64,000 nucleotides of DNA from Vibrio sp. AND4 (GCF_000171815.1 NZ_ABGR01000002.1:186001-250000), one strand, 5' to 3'. Positions 38,187 through 45,219 are shown, numbered from the stretch's first letter. Numbers and translations: made by a program. Notes: generated by a model not told the origin, from the sequence alone.

Positions 38187-38429
38187 TTAGCGGCGTAAGA
38201 AGCCAACAATCATGTTTACACCAAAGCCAAGTGCAGCCATACCAATCAGACCCGCGACCACAAGTGCTACATTAGTTTGACCGCCACTTACCGCCGTCGT
38301 GAGAGCGCCATTGACGTCATTAGCAAAGGCCGGAGAGGTTGAGCCAAGCAAAAGAGCAGTACCGACCGCTGTTTTTTTATTTACGATTGCGTGTTTTGTG
38401 TTTTTTACAACAAGTTCTAGTTTTTTCAT
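38187..38429 (-). CDS. Major coat protein pVIII-type (prophage A)
   Basis: An 80-residue precursor: a long positively charged signal peptide (about 1-34, ending SPAFA), a short surface part (NDVNGALTTAVSGGQTN) and a membrane helix with a basic end (GFLRR). This is the classical pVIII arrangement (f237 has an 81-residue homologue). Mature protein about 46 residues. The signal peptide is nearly identical to that in prophage B, but the surface-exposed N-terminus of the mature protein differs in sequence and is two residues shorter. AAAAGG lies 4-9 bp before the ATG. Confidence 0.9.
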   Translation of the reverse strand: MKKLELVVKNTKHAIVNKKTAVGTALLLGSTSPAFANDVNGALTTAVSGGQTNVALVVAGLIGMAALGFGVNMIVGFLRR

Positions 38430-38435
38430 TTTGAA

Positions 38436-38666
38436 TTACCTTTTATTCATAAGGCGAACAACACGACCTACCCAATGACCAACAAGCATGTTAATCAAGA
38501 GCACGCCACTGACGTAAAGGAACAAGTCACTATTAAATGGGACAGGTTCCTTATATTCCTGATACTCCACCGCTGAAATAAGCACATAACCATCGCAATT
38601 ATCGATATGAGATTGAGTTGCTTTTATAGTGCCGCGCTTACTGCCAACGGTGACGCATACAGACAT
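38436..38666 (-). CDS. Phage small membrane protein (prophage A)
   Basis: A 76-residue protein with a cytoplasmic N-terminal part containing two cysteines (CVTVGSKRG, DNCDGYV), one membrane segment at about 46-65 and a basic C-terminus (RVVRLMNKR). It matches in size and position the 77-residue f237 ORF before the coat gene. It ends 7 bp before the major coat gene and differs from the prophage B copy at two positions. Role not established; it may be a minor coat or assembly protein. Confidence 0.75.
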   Translation of the reverse strand: MSVCVTVGSKRGTIKATQSHIDNCDGYVLISAVEYQEYKEPVPFNSDLFLYVSGVLLINMLVGHWVGRVVRLMNKR

Positions 38667-38673
38667 ATTCTTT

Positions 38674-39033
38674 TTAACCTTGAACCGCTTTCATTGAAGC
38701 TTCGAAGTGCTTCTTAATTTCTGGGTCGACAGGAATGAGTTCTGTCACGATGGCACCCGCTAATGGGTCCTCTGGATTGATTTCAAGTTGCAACTGGTAC
38801 TCACGACGAGGAACCAGAGCACCAGTACGCTCAAGGAGCAGGGCATAACTGTGTTCAATCATCAACGGTTGGTCCCATTGCGGGTTCACATCACCAGATT
38901 CACCGATGGTGCGACGCTTAAATTTTTCCGAGTTAATGCTGCGTAGCGGGCGTGAGATATTGAGTTGAGCACTGTCGCCACGCGCTGAGTTCCAAGTGAT
39001 GTCCATGCCAAGAACAAAAACAGATTTAGCCAT
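38674..39033 (-). CDS. DUF1293-like phage DNA-binding protein (prophage A)
   Basis: A 119-residue soluble protein identical in both prophages. It follows rep by 3 bp, the position of the single-stranded DNA-binding protein (pV or RstB-like) in inoviruses. It starts MAKSVFVLGMDITWNSARGD and is rich in beta-strand pattern, consistent with an OB-like fold. I associate it with DUF1293 in Vibrio phages (f237 Vpf117). The full identity between copies, while neighbours differ, suggests recent exchange or strong constraint. Confidence 0.7.
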   Translation of the reverse strand: MAKSVFVLGMDITWNSARGDSAQLNISRPLRSINSEKFKRRTIGESGDVNPQWDQPLMIEHSYALLLERTGALVPRREYQLQLEINPEDPLAGAIVTELIPVDPEIKKHFEASMKAVQG

Positions 39034-39036
39034 TTG

Positions 39037-40182
39037 TTAGGTCTCCAATATGTGAGTCACCAACTTGCCGTAGGTATCGGGGAAGGTGAATTTGGTTCCA
39101 TCACGGACGAGTGAGCCGACAACGGTTTCAATGTCGCCCTCATGGAATTCGATTAAAGAGTTCAGGATTTTCCCGTATTGGCGGCGCATCCAGTGGGCCG
39201 AGGCCAACAGGTCTAACGCCGCGCGTTTAGTCGGGACTGGTTTGGTATTGAATTTTTTAGCAGTTGAAATCGATGCTGAGAAATCATTGATAGCAGCAAA
39301 CGCGCCAGCAGGATCTAACAAAACATCGATGTTCCATTTTTTGAGTTCGACTTCTGAGCGATACCAAACAAGGCCAGTGTTTGCGAGCTTTTGCTCAAGC
39401 GCCTTGTTGTAGATACGCCAGTAGACGCGAGAAGTACGAGAGCCGACAGAGTATTGCTCTTTGGTGTAGTTAGGTTTGCCATTGGTCATACTGGCAATGG
39501 TCATATCTTCATGCAGTACCGGACCACGGCCACGGTCAGCCGTTCGGAACGCATCATCATTCCAAGCTTTACGAGCGTATTCACAATCAAAGATACCATC
39601 GTAATCATCGTAAGCGAGATCGACACGCGCGAGTGATTGAACACCAAGAACGTTAGTCAGCCAATCATGCAGCGACCAAGGCGCGCGACGAGCAAACACA
39701 TGCTTACAACCAGTGCCATTGATTTGAAAATGCACGGTGTCGTTATTTCCGCCCAGACCAACGAAACCACAGAAGTCTTCACCATCTGGTGAGGTCAGCT
39801 TCATAGACTCGGTATAGAACTGGAAACCAAGACCACGAGGCGCAGAAAGCGACAGGCCAAGCACCTGATTCGTGAAGATGCGCAGACAGTCTTCTAAGTA
39901 GGTACGGTAGCAAATATCAAAGGCGTCATTGTACGATTCAATCTCTTCGGCCGTCTTTGCGATGGTCGGATTGAACTCAGGTGGAGCAGGGAACTTAGGT
40001 GCTCTGCTGTGACGTTGTAACAGTGATTTTGGCGCTAAGCCTTTGTATTCCTCATGCTTGTGTAAGCGTTGAATCGCCTTGTGACAGTGGCGTAAGTCCT
40101 TGACTGCGAATGTAAAACATAGGTAGTCAATATGAACGGACTGCTCATCGAATTTCTTAAGGATGTTAGTTGCAGTAGTCAT
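39037..40182 (-). CDS. Replication initiation protein Rep (prophage A)
   Basis: A 381-residue protein of the filamentous-phage Rep family (Rep_trans/RstA-like). Conserved blocks include FQINGTGCKHV, the acidic strand RVDLAYDDYDG, and YWRIYNKALEQ, with the expected Tyr and Lys for nicking and joining. It nicks the plus-strand origin to start rolling-circle replication. It overlaps the 71-residue gene upstream by 17 bp. Differs from the prophage B copy in seven residues, six of them clustered at about residues 73-90, which looks like a small patch of recombination. Confidence 0.88.
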   Translation of the reverse strand: MTTATNILKKFDEQSVHIDYLCFTFAVKDLRHCHKAIQRLHKHEEYKGLAPKSLLQRHSRAPKFPAPPEFNPTIAKTAEEIESYNDAFDICYRTYLEDCLRIFTNQVLGLSLSAPRGLGFQFYTESMKLTSPDGEDFCGFVGLGGNNDTVHFQINGTGCKHVFARRAPWSLHDWLTNVLGVQSLARVDLAYDDYDGIFDCEYARKAWNDDAFRTADRGRGPVLHEDMTIASMTNGKPNYTKEQYSVGSRTSRVYWRIYNKALEQKLANTGLVWYRSEVELKKWNIDVLLDPAGAFAAINDFSASISTAKKFNTKPVPTKRAALDLLASAHWMRRQYGKILNSLIEFHEGDIETVVGSLVRDGTKFTFPDTYGKLVTHILET

Positions 40183-40381
40183 CGAAGACCCCTAAATCAA
40201 CGCGTTCTTGGTAAGTGGTATTGGTGATAGACACCAACTCGTAAGAGACAAATTCAGACGAAGCCCAGAACTCAAGATGAGACATAGACTTGAGCAAATC
40301 CCATTCTTCATAGCCTTTGACCAACACGGAAACCGTGTAATCTGGGAGCAAGTCGTAATAGATGATTTGAGCTTCGTTCAT
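40166..40381 (-). CDS. Conserved 71-residue phage protein (prophage A)
   Basis: A 71-residue acidic protein (MNEAQIIYYDLLPDYTVSVL), identical in both prophages. It overlaps the 5' end of rep by 17 bp, so it is translationally coupled to it. No membrane segment or known domain. Proteins at this place in related phages are small and uncharacterised; a role in replication control is plausible from the coupling but unproven. Confidence 0.7.
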   Translation of the reverse strand: MNEAQIIYYDLLPDYTVSVLVKGYEEWDLLKSMSHLEFWASSEFVSYELVSITNTTYQERVDLGVFDDYCN

Positions 40382-40384
40382 GGG

Positions 40385-41008
40385 TTAAGCCTCTGAACTA
40401 GACTTGGTGACACCGTCACTTAATTGATTGGTTTGATCATCAATTTTTGAGTTAACAGCGTTAATCAATCGACGAGTCATTTCACAGTCAGACAAAGCAC
40501 GGTGAGCGGTTAAATCGGAGACATCAACAAGTTCTTGAGCACAAGCGTTGGACAGAGATTGCCACTTAAAATCATCATGTTCATGGTCCCAAAGACCGTG
40601 AAACTCGGCATACCAAAGCATTGCGCATTGCGGAACACAGAATATAGAAAGCAGTTCTTGAACAGATTGAAGGTAAGCAGAATTACAGTGTTTTTCTAAC
40701 GACTGGATAATCATGCGCGTTTCAAAATCTGTGTTGTAGATGATGATAGGACGGCCGTTGAGTAAAGGAAGAAAGTGATTCGAAAACACCAAGTGAAAGT
40801 CGAAAGCACCTTGAACATCTTCGTCAGTGATACCATGAATGGCCGTAGCTTGAGCAGGGATAGAACAGGTCGGTTTAACCAGTTTGTTAACGATAACTTT
40901 ACCGGAATCGGCACAGATAGCAGTGAACTCGACTATTTCAGCACTAGAGCCGAACCCAGTCGTTTTCGTATTGAGAATGATCGCGTTTTGAATAGACAGT
41001 TTTTTCAC
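40385..41008 (-). CDS. DnaQ-like exonuclease-fold protein with altered active site (prophage A)
   Basis: A 207-residue protein starting at the GTG at 41008, with AAGGAG 5 bp upstream. The fold is that of DEDDh exonucleases: motif I region IILNTKTTGFG, PTCSIPAQATAIHGITDEDV as in DnaQ/ExoX proteins, motif II YNTDFETRM, and motif III AHRALSDCEMTRRL. Motif I normally reads D-x-E-T; here it is N13-T-K15-T, so both acidic metal ligands are gone, and motif II ends in Glu. Nuclease activity is therefore unlikely, although the His and Asp of motif III remain. It is absent from prophage B, where only its last few codons persist. A matS-like site lies in its 3' end. Confidence 0.82.
   Translation of the reverse strand: MKKLSIQNAIILNTKTTGFGSSAEIVEFTAICADSGKVIVNKLVKPTCSIPAQATAIHGITDEDVQGAFDFHLVFSNHFLPLLNGRPIIIYNTDFETRMIIQSLEKHCNSAYLQSVQELLSIFCVPQCAMLWYAEFHGLWDHEHDDFKWQSLSNACAQELVDVSDLTAHRALSDCEMTRRLINAVNSKIDDQTNQLSDGVTKSSSEA
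40407..40419. promoter_or_regulatory. matS-consensus site in prophage A
   Basis: GTGACACCGTCAC fits the E. coli MatP-binding consensus GTGACRNYGTCAC at every position. It lies in the 3' end of the exonuclease-like gene. The prophage B copy at the same place also fits while differing at all three degenerate positions. Confidence 0.75.
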
Positions 41009-41032
41009 AGCAACTCCTTGACAGTTGAGAGT

Positions 41033-41086
41033 GACCACCAAGGCCAGACGAAAGCGTCAAGGGCAAACGCCCAAACCAAGGTGGTC
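41033..41086. promoter_or_regulatory. Three-stem structure, probable phage origin (prophage A)
   Basis: An outer stem GACCACC (41033-41039) / GGTGGTC (41080-41086) encloses two hairpins, GACG-AAAG-CGTC (41047-41058) and GGGC-AAAC-GCCC (41061-41072). It lies between the rep operon and the divergent repressor gene, where CTX-type phages have their origin. Preserved in prophage B. Confidence 0.6.
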
Positions 41087-41101
41087 AAATACCACTGAAT
41101 A

Positions 41102-41161
41102 ACCAGATTTGGTTATTAGGCTAATCACCAATTTTGGTTAGCGCAAGTCACCAAAAATGGT
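41102..41161. promoter_or_regulatory. Triple repressor operator of prophage A
   Basis: Three copies of ACCA-N4-TGGT at 41102-41113, 41127-41138 and 41150-41161 are spaced 25 and 23 bp apart. The third extends to a perfect TCACCA-AAAA-TGGTGA. They lie between the rep operon and the repressor gene, as in the RstR control region of CTXphi. Confidence 0.75.
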
Positions 41162-41199
41162 GATTGTTAGGCTAAACTGACGGAAACGGAGGAAATAGC

Positions 41200-41664
41200 A
41201 TGTACCAAAATCAGCTATTAGATGCCTACAAAAAGGCTCAAAGTTACGTACAAGACAAGCAGATTGCTGCGGATATGAATGTACCGCCGCAACGAATCAG
41301 TGATTTTCGCAAAGGGAAGCGCTATATGACTGATACACAAGCAATATTTCTAGCTGAACAATCAGGTTTGGACCCAGAGATAGCTTTGCTAGGTTGTCAC
41401 GCTGACCGCAACGAAAACCCACAGATTAAAGCAGTATGGGAAGGTATCGCAAAAAAGTATAACGGGCTTGGATTAACTGGTATTTCAATGGCTTGCACAG
41501 GTTTAGCAGTGATGATCACGAGCCCATTAGACCCACTATCGCAGTGCGTATTATATCCGCTTATGGTAAATCGAGTATCATATCAGTTACATATTAACCC
41601 TTTAGAATATAAAGGGTTGTATGAGAAACTTTCGAAAAATGAGCCGGAATTACGTTTTTCGTGA
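41200..41664 (+). CDS. Phage repressor, RstR/DUF3693-like, long form (prophage A)
   Basis: A 154-residue regulator. The N-terminal helix-turn-helix (residues about 18-50, DKQIAADMNVPPQRISDFRKG) precedes a conserved block ALLGCHADRNENP and a hydrophobic segment at about 96-112. The gene crosses the dif-like junction at 41543-41571: codons up to Tyr119 come from prophage A, and the last 35 codons come from the left end of prophage B. GGAGG is 8 bp before the ATG. Divergent from the rep operon and next to its operators, the arrangement of phage immunity repressors. The overlap with the following DUF3653-like gene is 44 bp. Confidence 0.82.
   Translation: MYQNQLLDAYKKAQSYVQDKQIAADMNVPPQRISDFRKGKRYMTDTQAIFLAEQSGLDPEIALLGCHADRNENPQIKAVWEGIAKKYNGLGLTGISMACTGLAVMITSPLDPLSQCVLYPLMVNRVSYQLHINPLEYKGLYEKLSKNEPELRFS
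41543..41571 (+). mobile_element. Internal dif-like junction between prophages A and B
   Basis: The XerC arm AGTGCGTATTA (41543-41553) is followed by a 7-bp centre TATCCGC and the XerD-type arm TTATGGTAAAT (41561-41571). The XerC arm belongs to prophage A; the centre and XerD arm come from the prophage B attP. This indicates that B entered at the dif regenerated to the right of A. Confidence 0.88.
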
Positions 41665-41989
41665 ATTAGAATGCGGGTTAACAATCGAAGAAACTGCAAA
41701 CATTTGTTTCAAAAGTGTGAGGACAGTCAAAGATTGGGATAAAGGAAATCCGATTCCGCCCGAGTGCAAAAGGTTGATGAGGTTAGTTTCTGGTCGTGAG
41801 TTGTCACCAGGCGAAGATTGGGAACAGTTCAGAATGCACAAAACAAAGTTGGAATTACCAACAGGTCAGCTCGTTACTCCACAAGAAATATTGACGGGCA
41901 TCGCATTGATAGAAATCGGCACAGAACAAGACAGAGGGGCAATGAAAAAGCTCTTAAAGTTCGCTAGAGTGTTAAAAAAAATAATGTAA
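41621..41989 (+). CDS. Phage DUF3653-like DNA-binding protein (prophage B)
   Basis: A 122-residue homologue of the prophage A protein at 32827, with about 55 to 60 percent identity by eye. The helix-turn-helix region LTIEETANICFKSVRTVKDWDKG and the PPECKRLMR block are kept. The ATG at 41621 has AAAGGG about 5 bp upstream; a second ATG at 41639 is possible. It begins inside the last codons of the long repressor gene in another frame, so translation of the two may be coupled. More diverged than the structural genes, like the other regulators of this phage pair. Confidence 0.75.
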   Translation: MRNFRKMSRNYVFRELECGLTIEETANICFKSVRTVKDWDKGNPIPPECKRLMRLVSGRELSPGEDWEQFRMHKTKLELPTGQLVTPQEILTGIALIEIGTEQDRGAMKKLLKFARVLKKIM

Positions 41990-41991
41990 AA

Positions 41992-42011
41992 AAGGCTCCG
42001 AAAGGAGCCTT
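41992..42011. terminator. Bidirectional terminator, prophage B left end
   Basis: The stem AAGGCTCC / GGAGCCTT with a GAAA loop has a T run of six on the minus strand. It separates the convergent DUF3653-like and SIR2-like genes. Same core as the terminator at 33193. Confidence 0.88.
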
Positions 42012-42012
42012 G

Positions 42013-42930
42013 TTATTTAACATTACATGCATATCTCTTTATACGCTTTGTGATTTCCCATACCGCACTTTCAAAACCTAAGCTAATTACTTCAGCATCC
42101 CTTCGATTAATTGCTGATAGCCAATTAATAGTATCTTGAGGATAGGGATCTACGACAAGTAAGGTTGCGCTACTTTCCTCTAATACTTTCCAAATATGAG
42201 TATCATGCTCGATGTACTTAATGCCTACAAGAACAATAAGCTTAGAGTCAATCGCAACATTACCGAACTGCTTTTGAATATTGTTTATGAGGCTCGAGTT
42301 AACGACTACGCGCTTCCCTTTTTCATACATCGCTAGAGCAGGGCTCAAATCACTATTACGAGGATCATTACACCATTGAATTACTTCTTGGTTAGTACTC
42401 ACTGCATCTGTTGGAAGGCCATCTACAAACGTTCCACAACCAACCATTACATTACCATTCATATTAAAACCTTCTGGCATTCTCGGCAAAAAATTAGACG
42501 AACCATGAGGTTTAAGAATTGTAATTCCTTTTCCGGTACCGTTGTAATCTACAGCATAACCGACTGTTGCTATAGCCTGCTCTATCAAAGTATCGTAATT
42601 AAGCGTAACTATATTTATATCAGGCATTAATTTTTGAATTTTATTAAATAACCGAACATAAGCATTTTCAGGAGTTATCTTAAATTTCGACAAGTAACAT
42701 GCGATTTCTTTTTGTAATGGATTAATTAATCGGTTGTCGTTGGCCAAGGTTGCCATACCTGCCTCAAAACCTTGTAGTTGAAATACTTTTCGAGATTTCG
42801 CGCTTAATTTTCCAAATTTACCTTTTTGAGAGGCTAGGTTGTCGTATAAGTCGTTACCTAATGGAGGATTGTAAGGTATCGTTTTACCCGAACCATAACT
42901 AGCACCAGCCCCAAATAAAAAAGTTATCAA
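42013..42930 (-). CDS. SIR2-like NADase-family protein, probable defence cargo (prophage B)
   Basis: A 305-residue protein of the SIR2-like superfamily: the nucleotide-binding start TFLFGAGASYGSG (residues 3-15), TLNYDTLIEQ with Asn111 and Asp113, and KPHGSSNF with His142 at the usual catalytic position. SIR2-like domains of this class occur in anti-phage systems (Thoeris ThsA, DSR, SIR2-HerA), where they deplete NAD after phage infection. No zinc-cysteine cluster of protein deacetylases is evident. The start is TTG with GGGAGG 4-5 bp upstream; no ATG is available before residue 59. It has no equivalent in prophage A. The role is inferred from the family and location. Confidence 0.85.
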   Translation of the reverse strand: MITFLFGAGASYGSGKTIPYNPPLGNDLYDNLASQKGKFGKLSAKSRKVFQLQGFEAGMATLANDNRLINPLQKEIACYLSKFKITPENAYVRLFNKIQKLMPDINIVTLNYDTLIEQAIATVGYAVDYNGTGKGITILKPHGSSNFLPRMPEGFNMNGNVMVGCGTFVDGLPTDAVSTNQEVIQWCNDPRNSDLSPALAMYEKGKRVVVNSSLINNIQKQFGNVAIDSKLIVLVGIKYIEHDTHIWKVLEESSATLLVVDPYPQDTINWLSAINRRDAEVISLGFESAVWEITKRIKRYACNVK

Positions 42931-43232
42931 TATACCTCCCTAAAGCATAATGCTCTACATAAAAGTTTATATAGGCATTATGGTACCTTTCAGTATTGGA
43001 CTTCAATATAGAATATTTGTTGTTTTAATAAAATAAATTATTTTAAACGTCGAATTGATGCACATTTTGATCTAGCACATGAGATAGGGCTTTTGTGTTT
43101 TCGGAGTCAATTGAACTCGACGATTGGAGAAGGCCGAGCCTTTCAATGATCGGGACTCGGCTTTTCATTACCTGATGTAGTGGATAAAGATTAGGAATTA
43201 CTCATAATGCCAAATGTCTCGATACGCGATTT
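42931..43232. other. AT-rich gap between cargo genes
   Basis: No gene seen. A long-loop hairpin GCCGAG (43133-43138) / CTCGGC (43156-43161) followed by TTTT may be a weak plus-strand terminator or a leftover from an earlier insertion. Confidence 0.45.
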
Positions 43233-43967
43233 TTAGTGCTTTCGCAAAACTAAAATTAGGTGCCGTAAGGAAACTCCAGATGACCAAAAGCCATCTCGTA
43301 ATTTACCAACATCCTCTGATTGAAGTTCTCTTGTTAAAGACCAAGGGATTATGCTTTTATCTGGAGTGCTACCAGTGGGAAGAAGACGAGAGAGAATAAG
43401 CTGTGTATTGCTATCATAAACTGATACCTCTCCCCAGTTACAAACACCGTAAGCCCACAAGCCATGCCCGTCAACACTTTGAACGTTATCACTAACTAGA
43501 ACTCCATACTGGTCCAAAATTGTCAAATAAACTTCTTTTGTCAACTTGGATCTAGTGTATTCACGGTGTACGTAAGCGCCTCGAATTTGTTTACCCGGTA
43601 ATGTTTCACTTGGATTTTGAAAGCAGATACTAGCGTCGCTATAAACATAGCGTGCAACTACAGTTACTTTTACAGGTGGAATATCCAAGTGAAGAGCCTC
43701 TTGGGCCGCTAACAGCTTATCTCCATGTTCTTTATACTGTTGTTCAGCATACTCTAAAGTATATGCGTCATTTTCAGAGTATTCATAGACTAAAACTTCA
43801 ATACAACCAGAATTGCTACTTCCAACAATCTGATATTCTCTGATTTCATAAATATCACCATCGACTGGATTGAAAAACGTTTTAGTAAGCAGGGGGGATT
43901 TGTGATTTACACCTAGGGGGGGATTACATAAATCCTTGCTGTAATCCACAATTACTGCCGGAGCCAT
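43233..43967 (-). CDS. Cargo protein of unknown function, 244 residues (prophage B)
   Basis: I do not recognise this protein. It has no signal peptide or membrane segment and looks beta-rich, with many Tyr, Val and Ser residues (SPLLTKTFFNPVDGDIYEI, VTVVARYVYSDASICF, WAYGVCNWGEVSVYD). AAAGG lies 6 bp before the ATG. It follows the 108-residue gene by 18 bp on the same strand, so the two form an operon. There is no counterpart in prophage A. Its place among cargo genes beside a SIR2-like gene makes an accessory or defence-related role possible, but nothing in the sequence establishes that. Confidence 0.65.
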   Translation of the reverse strand: MAPAVIVDYSKDLCNPPLGVNHKSPLLTKTFFNPVDGDIYEIREYQIVGSSNSGCIEVLVYEYSENDAYTLEYAEQQYKEHGDKLLAAQEALHLDIPPVKVTVVARYVYSDASICFQNPSETLPGKQIRGAYVHREYTRSKLTKEVYLTILDQYGVLVSDNVQSVDGHGLWAYGVCNWGEVSVYDSNTQLILSRLLPTGSTPDKSIIPWSLTRELQSEDVGKLRDGFWSSGVSLRHLILVLRKH

Positions 43968-43985
43968 CCAACGACCTTTATCTAG

Positions 43986-44312
43986 TTATTTAGCAGCCAA
44001 TAACATGCTGCTTCTTATTACACTGTTTATTTTTTCTTCTAACTGGGATTCAACACATTCCAGTTCTGGAAATTGTTTTGATGGTTTCGTAGCATATCTT
44101 AGACGATTGCGCACGTAACTGACTTCTGTAACCACTTGAATCTGCTGCCAGTCTTCTTTTTTTACACTAGCTGCAAAAACAACTATGAAATGTGGTCGTG
44201 ATTGTCTAGCTGAGAGTTTACGAACTTCAATTGTATCCTGTATTGCAGGTACGAAAAAAGACTGAACAACCTCAGTAGCATTTTTCAGTGTTTGAGCACT
44301 TCTCAAAAACAT
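43986..44312 (-). CDS. Cargo protein of unknown function, 108 residues (prophage B)
   Basis: A basic small protein from the ATG at 44312, which has GAGG 5 bp upstream; an upstream TTG in frame (44363) has no ribosome site. Pattern: an N-terminal helix (MFLRSAQTLKNATEVVQSFF), a strand FIVVFAASVKK, then a long helical C-terminus. Not recognised. Translated just upstream of the 244-residue gene, with 18 bp between them. Pairs of small and larger unknown genes in such positions are sometimes toxin-antitoxin or defence pairs; no motif supports either. Confidence 0.6.
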   Translation of the reverse strand: MFLRSAQTLKNATEVVQSFFVPAIQDTIEVRKLSARQSRPHFIVVFAASVKKEDWQQIQVVTEVSYVRNRLRYATKPSKQFPELECVESQLEEKINSVIRSSMLLAAK

Positions 44313-44967
44313 ATAACCTCGCAATAGCCGCTTAGTCGCAACTGCAAAAAAAACACTATTCAACTATAACTCAACTATCTAAATAGAGCCACTATTAAAA
44401 TAATTCATACTTTAAGTTCGGCATAATGCTTGTTGGGTAGTTCTCGTCCTAATCTATACAAGCAGCATTGTGTCGTTTCATTCAATACCAGTCAATAGAG
44501 ATGCTTAATGGTCTCAATAGGAAAAAGAAGTTGCACATTTGAATTCTAATCACAGTTAACGGAAGCTTTGAGGTATGGTGGAATTTACCCCCGTAATACA
44601 GATACGGGGGTTTGGCCTCCCGCCGCGCGTCGCGCAATCGTCCTAGTTCGTCCTCACTTGCTCCGCGCTCTCGTCGGCTGTTGAAAACAATAGACATAGG
44701 AAAGCCTTGCTCGGCTCTCGCAAAGCTTTGTTGTTGAACGTTCTGGTGCGTTCCAGTTGGTTTACGTGCCTTTGGTGTGGTGATGCTCTGCGAGGCTTAT
44801 TCTGGCAGGAAGAGGGGTGTTTATTTCCAATTTGGGCTTGGGCAGTTAGTGACACTCGCCAGTCTAGGCAAGTGCCACGGATAACCTATGATGGGTGGCT
44901 CGGTGCTTCGTCGTCGCTTCGCAACTCCTTATATCTCGGTGACTCCCTTCGGTCGGGGCGATGCCCA
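44313..44967. other. Cargo boundary and conserved phage intergenic region (prophage B copy)
   Basis: The part up to 44580 is unique and has no supported gene. From 44581 it matches the prophage A region at 34082 almost base for base, including the hairpin CCCCCGTA / TACGGGGG (44588-44595 with 44603-44610). The sharp change at 44580/44581 marks the edge of the cargo module. Confidence 0.6.
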
Positions 44968-45219
44968 TCACGATCGCTTTAGGTTTCTCAATCCATCTAG
45001 TGCATTAACGTAGTCGCTTATTGCTTCAGAATGGTTGTATAGCTCGTCTTGAAGCTTCTCGTTTTTCTCACACTCTGCTAGATACAGTTTTTTGTATCTC
45101 AGTGCATCATAACCACCTTTGAGCAAGGCTTTGCTCATTGTTGCCGTGCTTGTTTGCTCTTTGAGTTGTGAGAGCATTGTTTCATGTTCTTGAGTATCTC
45201 TGATTGTAATTGCCATCAT
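44968..45219 (-). CDS. Phage small protein with RHH-like N-terminus (prophage B)
   Basis: An 83-residue copy of the prophage A gene at 34468, differing at residues 18 and 24 (Gln for Leu and Ser for Gly). The ribbon-helix-helix-like N-terminus and coiled-coil are otherwise the same. It lies between zot and the conserved intergenic region, with a double ATG after AAAGG. Probable DNA-binding protein of unknown target. Confidence 0.65.
   Translation of the reverse strand: MMAITIRDTQEHETMLSQLKEQTSTATMSKALLKGGYDALRYKKLYLAECEKNEKLQDELYNHSEAISDYVNALDGLRNLKRS

Larger units (their letters stand above)
34082..40403. repeat. Direct repeat, prophage A core (partner 44581-50902)
   Basis: About 6.3 kb of near-identical sequence, offset by 10.49-10.50 kb from prophage B. 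Rep differs at 7 of 381 residues, Zot at 4 of 461, and the 119-aa and 71-aa proteins are identical. Recombination between copies would remove one 10.5-kb unit. Confidence 0.95.
32757..41553 (-). mobile_element. Filamentous (inovirus) prophage A, 8.8 kb
   Basis: The element lies between the dif-like junctions at 32746 and 41543. The structural operon runs on the minus strand in the order exonuclease-like, 71-aa protein, Rep, 119-aa and 76-aa proteins, major coat, small coat, pIII-like, pVI-like, Zot, 83-aa protein. A cargo gene follows downstream, and plus-strand regulators sit at both ends. This is the CTX-type plan, with cargo downstream of zot. Limits assume XerC cleavage between arm and centre. 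Confidence 0.88.

Noticed and set aside
41543..41571. Middle dif-like site as a second functional host dif
   Set aside because: Its 7-bp centre and altered XerD arm match a phage attachment site, not the 6-bp host type seen at 51484.
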